The notes under the pieces were generated by a model. That model was given only the letters and a program-made list of their open reading frames with translations. It was not told the DNA's origin and made no database searches. A stretch of DNA of 64,000 nt from Tetracentron sinense. Lineage: Eukaryota; Streptophyta; Magnoliopsida; Trochodendrales; Trochodendraceae. Shown here piece by piece: positions 23,311 to 64,000 of the stretch. The stretch covers positions 12,945,827 through 13,009,826 of the forward strand of contig CM026551.1 of NCBI GenBank assembly GCA_015143295.1, read 5' to 3'. Numbering within the stretch: position 1 is the stretch's first letter; every line of letters starts with the position of its first letter. A program made the position numbers and the translations under genes.

Positions 23311-24189
23311 TAATGCACTCCCTGTTTATACGTGGTGTCCGGTTTTGAAGTGACTACCTATTAAATATCAATCGGTATATTCTTGGTTATTTTGTTGTCA
23401 AGCGCAATGTCATTAAATGTCTAAATTTGCATTGGTATTGAAACATATGCAGGACATTAAGTAATTGCTTACCAATGTTTTCCTATGCTGACAAATCAAT
23501 GAGTACAAATTTGTTCCAAAATACCCGCATAGTAGAGCCTCTTACATGTATTTAGCAATAACAAATAAAAGTTATTTTCTGATTTTTTTCCTATGTTTAT
23601 GTGTCTGAACTCTGACGAAAATCATACTTTCTGTGATATAGAAGTAAGCAATAGCGTTGTTCTCAATAGCCTATAGACTCTATAGTAATAAGCTCAACAC
23701 TTCCATCGGATTGGGAAACCAATACGTCTTCATACTAACCCAAGATAAATCTTGTAGAGAGTTATCTTCCCACAGAGTTGTCCACTCACACGTCTTGGTT
23801 GTGCTTGGTTGTGCTGTATTGTAAATAGGTTACTTTTGTAAGCATTGAAAAATGGATACAACAGATTATGATCCCTCAGATTTCGAGCTATTAAAGGGGG
23901 CTCTACAAGCTGCCACATGTCTCTTTTACCACCCATTAACTATGTTTAAGATTCACTTATTCCTAAGGTTCATCCATCTAACCTTGATTTTTAGAAAGAA
24001 AAAAAAAATTTAACCACATGTTGATATTTTAAAGTCAAAAACACCAATATTCTAACCATAAAAAATAATAATAATTTCAGATTACATATTTCTAGTATTA
24101 TTATTTTTTATTAGTAGAAGATTATTACACACGAATCCTTACTTTTCATTGATAAGTGGGACTAGTAAATAATCCAACTATTAGTAGCT

Positions 24190-24410
24190 CTTTTCTAATA
24201 TTAAATTTAAATTAATATAAGAAATATAAAATTTATTTACTAAAATATATTTATATATAATATAGTAATATATTAAAAAATTATTTAATGTAAAGTGAGT
24301 AATGTGACATCTAATGAAAATATATTAAAAATTAGATTTTTTTAAAGTTATATTTTTTATTAATCTTGAAAAATTATACGTGCAAGGCATGTGCACTTTT
24401 ACTAGTATCA
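24190..24410 (+). repeat. AT-rich Helitron-like 3' end region, copy 1
   Basis: Shares 'taatattaaatttaaattaatataagaaat', 'aatgtgacatctaat' and 'aaaaattatacgtgc' blocks with 24785-25003. It ends ACGTGCAAGGCATGTGCACTTTTACTAGT: a short palindromic stem, then CTAG and T, the Helitron 3' pattern. The 5' limit was not found. Confidence 0.45.
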
Positions 24411-24784
24411 TTTTACTAATAAAAGTAGAAGGAGTATGCAAAACTTTACTTCAACATAAATACACTTTAACTTAATTTATTTAATACATAACTTATAATA
24501 TAGCTAAACTTTAATTAAGTCACTATTTAATATAATGTGAGATTCATTATTTAAAGAGAGTTGGTTTCGGACTCTATCATATGTTAGGGAAGAATTATAT
24601 TTCTATAGAAAGAGAGTCTCTCTGAAATTCAGAGAGAGTTGGTTTAGAACTTTACCATATTTTAGAAAAGACAATCATGAATAGTATCTTCCTATAATCT
24701 CCACACTCCGATTGATCGACCCTTATGAGAAGGACGGTAGAAATTCCGGATTGACACCCGGGGAGCAACCAAAAAAAGAAATAA

Positions 24785-25003
24785 TTTTTCTAATATTAAA
24801 TTTAAATTAATATAAGAAATATTAAATTTAATTACTCAATTATAATATATATATATATATATGATATTATATTATATTAAAAAAATTATTTAATATAAAG
24901 AGAGTAACGTGACTTCTAATTAAAATATATTAAAAATTATATATATATTTTTAATTATATTTTAATAACTAAAAAATTATACGTGCCTCACTTTTAGTAG
25001 TAT
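24785..25003 (+). repeat. AT-rich Helitron-like 3' end region, copy 2
   Basis: Diverged second copy of 24190-24410, ending 'aaaaattatacgtgcctcacttttagtagt'. A (TA)n tract follows. Confidence 0.45.
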
Positions 25004-25009
25004 ATATAT

Positions 25010-25612
25010 ATATATAGTAGTAGAGACTCATTCAATGCACGAGTTATAATTTAAGACTATCTAAAATTAAAGAATATTATTTATTTATTTAAATATTAAG
25101 TAATATATTATAAAAATATTTAATAAATTTTATTTTTAATAATACAAATTTATTTTTATTTGATAGACATTATTATCTGTATTAATTAACTGAATTTTAA
25201 ATAATATTATTTGTTTTTTAAAAATATTAAATAATATATTATAAAAATATTTAAATTTTATTTTTAATGATATAAATTTTATTTTATTTGATAGATATTT
25301 TTATACATTATTATTTTATTAATATTTAATAGAAAATCACCCAAGAATTGGAGATAAGAGAGGACTCTACGATAATGGAGATAGAGAGGGCTCTAGGATG
25401 AGATAGTGGGTCTCAAACCTACTTGCAAGAGTTGGAAATAAGAGAGGACTCTAGGGTCCCAAACCTGAACGGTGAGGATTAAAGAGAAAAGTCATGTGTC
25501 ATCTCTAAAATCTCTAAAATTGAAATTATAGGATTGAAAGGATGAAGGTTTGAAGAGCAAGCGAGAAAGTCTTATTTCTTTATAGTATATAAGTAGTAGT
25601 ATATATATATAT
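25010..25612 (-). mobile_element. Short AT-rich Helitron-like element
   Basis: On the minus strand TACTACTACTTATATACTATAAAG at the right resembles a plant Helitron 5' end. The left end carries 'gtgcattgaatgagtctctactac'. Both ends sit in (TA)n tracts, so the limits are uncertain. Two AT-rich internal blocks (25071-25150 and 25195-25275) repeat each other. Confidence 0.35.
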
Positions 25613-27894
25613 GTGTGTGTGTGTGGCATTGCAACTTGTGTTTGCATCATGCATTTAAGTAACATGTGACACTGCTTTGGACCCCAAAAAAATATCAATT
25701 TGCAAGTCACTTTTCTAACTAATGACAAAAAAATCAGCCCTATTTGAGAAGATAACAATCAATCATATAGAAAGAAGAATCAATGGGTGTGGAACTTTTA
25801 TTTAACCAAGAGAGTGCCAAAACCAAGGGCGGCTTCACTTGAAAGAAGCCCGAACGAAATTCTATAATCTGTTCTTTTGGTGGAACATTTAAAAGTCCGA
25901 ACATTAATATTTTGAAACAAGAGGCAAGAGTATGGGAAGAGATAGGAGAGGGTTTCAAACCCCTTTACACGATGGTATCTCAAATTTATGGAGTTCAAAT
26001 TAATTAGAAGTTCCATATCCATGGCACTTTAAAAAACCAAAATTTTTTATGGAAATTAAAAGTTCTATATTTGTAGAACTTTTGCACTCTGAAATAACAT
26101 AGTTGTAGGCATTAAGTAAAATTAGGCATGAAAGAATAAAAATTCTAGACTTTAAAAGCTCCACCAAAAGAACGGAGCCTAAAGGGGGATGAGGGGGGAG
26201 TCAGAGCTCATGTATTAGGACTTGCGAATGTAGGGGACGTGAATGGCGACGAAATGGATAGAAGCACGCATGTCAAATGGATATGCAAATGTAGTGGGCG
26301 TGAATGGAACGAACTGGATCATGCATGTCAAATGGATAGAAGCGGCATCATCACATGTTTGGTAAATGCAACTTCCCACAATATTATCTTCCGGGGTGCT
26401 CCTATATTGGACAGCTATAGCCTGCGTAAAGGAAGTGCGCGACGGGAGCACCCCTATTAGTCAGGAGTTTTCAGCAGGTTTAGGTTTAGGCAAGCGACTG
26501 AAGTTTTCTACGCAGGCTGAACTACTCATCTGCTGCCGGATTCAATATTGCAGATCACAGAGATGATCAGGAGCAGAAACACGAACCAATCCCAAAGAGT
26601 GACACCGCAGACATGAGTTTTTTTTGCATATGATTCACGTGTTTGTACATGACATTCCTTCGGGTCCACAAAATAATTCACAAAAAATTCCTTTGGGTCC
26701 AATAAAAATCCAATGCGCAAATCCTGTTCCCTAACACGTATTTTTTTAAAATAAAAACCTATCAAAGGGCAAAAACTATGGTCCAACATTTGGTTGTTTC
26801 TGTGTATATATACTATTTTATCAGTTTAGATTCGATCAGGGGCGTTTTGCCCCAAAGCAATTCCCCACAACCAACAAAAATTCTCTCATAACAGACATCA
26901 ATGTGGGATACACCACCTTGTTTCCTTCCATTGTTTGGCTATACTAACATCTGCACCTTGCAGTGTTAATACCGAGTGAATCAGCTTGCGGATACACCCA
27001 CTTCACAGTTCAACCGAAAACAAGGCTCTCAACAAGGAAAACACTACCTATGGCCGGGGCCCCAGGCACAAGCCTGGAAAAAGGGCACGTCCGTGCAAGT
27101 AAAGGCCTACGTTTAAATAACAAGCAGCTGCAGTTAAGACTTGTGCAGGGGTGTCAACGGGCTGGGCTGGGCTGGGTTTGGGCCTGAGTTTTCTTATACA
27201 CCCTGCCCATTTACAAGAAAATTTTTAGTACCACATTTACGCCTAGCACTATTTGCTATTTGGTGCACGAAGATCTATGCACTACTGATATGAAATTTTG
27301 CTGCCAACATAACCATCCCCCATCGTTGGGGAGCAAGAATGCCAGATTCTGTAGTCAAATGCCATTTAATATAGTTGACGTTGGGGAAAATCCAAAGGGA
27401 ATTTTTTGGGCAACAGAAGGTGTCCTCTAGTGCTCAACAGTCCAGCCAAACAGCATGCTAAGCCGCCTCTACCAGGTTCAACATGGCAAGCAAAGAGCTA
27501 ACCCTGCATCAAAACGCGTGCGCGTGCACGCGTGTACCATCAAAATAAAAAAAGACCCAAGGTTTACTAGAACACCCGCAGGCATGGAGCACTCGTGCCT
27601 TCAGTTACACTCTGCAAGTATGCACTTATTTTTAGAGGCCTACAACTTGAGGCTGTAAAGATCTCATCAATCCCTTATGCTCCTATATTTTGGATCCAAG
27701 TGCTTGAGATCGCACCCCATAGCTACCTTCGTCATTCATCGTGTCACAGCAATAACTACCTGTGCAGGTAAGTTAAAACACGTTACCAATATAAATTATT
27801 TTGGTTTTCAAGGAAGTTTGCAGAAAGAAGGAAAATATAGTTTCTACCAGTGTTGAGAAGATCTTCCATGACCCACGTACAAAATCCTATCAGG
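25613..27894. other. Intergenic 3' of SSADH, no gene seen
   Basis: Includes a roughly 60-bp imperfect tandem duplication at 26225-26345 ('gtgaatgg..acga', 'catgtcaaatgga'). At 27146 GGGGTGTCAACGGGCTGGGC resembles one end of a plant hAT MITE. ORFs here carry no recognised domain. Confidence 0.45.
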
Positions 27895-62644
<34,750 letters not shown>

Positions 62645-64000
62645 CTGCAAACACAAATTGCATGCATAAGCTAACGTCACCACCATGTTGCCAATTAGCT
62701 TTAAACTGAGATCGAAAAGAAAGAAGTGTCTACATGAGCATAAGGCCGTCCATTGCAACTACCTATTCTATAAATATCAAAATGAGGGATTATTACTAAG
62801 AAATCACAAAGCATTTAGATGAAAAATTATGTTGATGTTAAGGAAATACATAACCAAAGACTTGTATAAACTGTAACAACTATAAGTATTAACACACCAA
62901 AAACATTTAAAAGAGCTACACTGCTGATTGTAAATGTTAGCAAGCTTGAGAGGTACTAGTGAAGTAGTATGGGTGTCTCTGCTGTGATAAATCCATTGAA
63001 TAGATATTTAACAACATAGATGTAAGCCAATCTTCTTAATAATATGCTCATCCACAGTTCTTGGAGGATGAATAGGTAAAGCAAACAACGCATATCTCCT
63101 GTGGTTCTACAAGTCGTTTAAGAACAGATACATAGCCACAACACACACAGTTTCCCAAAATTGAACCACCACTAAATTCTTCACAGGGTGGAAGCAATGG
63201 ATAATTATGTTTAAGATTCCATGTGATTCGTTCCATAAGAGTAAACATGAGAGCCATTTCATTTAAATTCTGATATCAGAGTAAAATAATTCAACGAAAG
63301 AGAAACCAATGTCGGTTGAAGATTAGATTGGCATAGGTTCTAAAGGGTATATGACAAAACAATTGAAAACATCTCCTTTCTGTAACATCTGAAAGACTGC
63401 AACATTTTCCGCGAAATACCAAAGAAGATAGAGTTGAACATATTTAGCAAAGCATTTCTATATTTCAAGACATCAAAGGAACACGGATCATACAGAACAA
63501 AAAAAAAAATCATCGGATGTTTGCAACTAATATGTCTATGGTAGTTTGAAATAAGAGAGACACAATAAAATATTAGCTGGAGGCTAACATGATAGGACTA
63601 AACACAAGATTGACCTTCAAAAGTTCTTTGGGAAAGCAGCAAGGTCCCAGCAAATAAGCCGCTGCAAACCAACTGCAGCAGACAAACTGCTGCAGCGTAA
63701 CCACAGCAAACAAAACCGCTGCAACCCCTTTGCTGCCAAACATGCGCTGCAAAACATGATGCATAAAGCCCTTCAAAGGCACAAACTTGCTCCCACAAGA
63801 TATGCAGCAGTGGGTCAAGGCACAAACAGGAAACCTTGGCCCCACAAGAAATCCAACTATGGATCAAAGCACAAATGGCCTTCCTCAATCCAAACATTGC
63901 AGAATAAAGACATCGAACACAATGCAACGAATGAGGAAGCTCCTGTGATATGATGTAGAAGGTCAAAGCGCGTTCAAGACTTCGAATTCCGACTTAATCA
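62645..64000. other. SSADH upstream intron, partial; no exon recognised
   Basis: The next SSADH exon (GDDADLDVAV-type segment) was not found here. 63600-63760 is rich in GCTGC/GCAGC motifs. Short ORFs there are Cys/Leu-rich and match nothing known. Confidence 0.4.

Noticed and set aside
63573-63966. Cys/Leu-rich ORFs near the right edge
   Set aside because: Driven by GCAGC-rich sequence, no domain match, and inside the SSADH intron region.

Overview
This is a plant nuclear window, AT-rich and dense in transposons. It shows plant-type spliced genes, plant L1-type LINEs with an RNase H tail, a tRNA-derived SINE, Helitrons, hAT, Mutator-like and foldback MITEs, Ty1/copia and LTR fossils, and organelle-like DNA in the nucleus. 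One intron is about 22.9 kb (possibly inflated, see below), which points to a lineage with long TE-filled introns. The species cannot be named from the sequence alone.

Three host genes are supported. (1) 5321-6415 (+): the last three exons of an RCC1-repeat protein; no 5' exons are visible. (2) 11618-13319 (-): a complete six-exon MYB-CC (GARP) transcription factor of the MYR1/MYR2 type, 364 codons plus stop. (3) 27895 to 62644 (-): the last nine exons of mitochondrial succinate-semialdehyde dehydrogenase (SSADH/ALDH5F1, GABA shunt), from the catalytic-cysteine exon to the stop; the 5' exons lie beyond the right edge. All nine exons join in frame although they span almost 35 kb.

Layout: 1-1605 is a head-to-head inverted minisatellite. 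1.9-5.0 kb holds LTR-like ends, a dispersed repeat and a LINE tail. 5.3-6.4 kb is the RCC1 gene and 7.6-8.5 kb a second LINE tail. 11.6-13.3 kb is the MYB-CC gene. 14-27 kb is intergenic, with MITEs, a 2.7 kb Helitron, a SINE and AT-rich Helitron-like repeats. 27.9-62.6 kb is SSADH. Its introns hold at least three relatives of one hAT family: a 1.4 kb deletion derivative (29.1-30.5 kb), a 3.8 kb defective copy filled with about 2 kb of organelle-like DNA (34.8-38.7 kb), and a large copy encoding a nearly intact transposase (43.2-54.4 kb). Each carries 8-bp target duplications and 'GATATATCG' subterminal repeats. Smaller hAT-like elements, a tandem duplication that preserves an empty site, and broken copia pieces fill the rest.

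The most unusual observation is at 50.55-56.17 kb. A 1.78 kb segment occurs twice almost identically (51825-53603 and 54392-56172). The first copy carries the empty version of the hAT insertion site. The 1.27 kb before it reads as an interleaved mosaic of the left flank of the hAT (41990-43184) and the right end of the hAT (53604-54391). This looks like two alleles (hAT present and hAT absent) wrongly laid end to end and blended by consensus polishing. If so, the true hAT is about 8.2 kb and the true SSADH intron is about 3 kb shorter. I found no convincing novel coding system.
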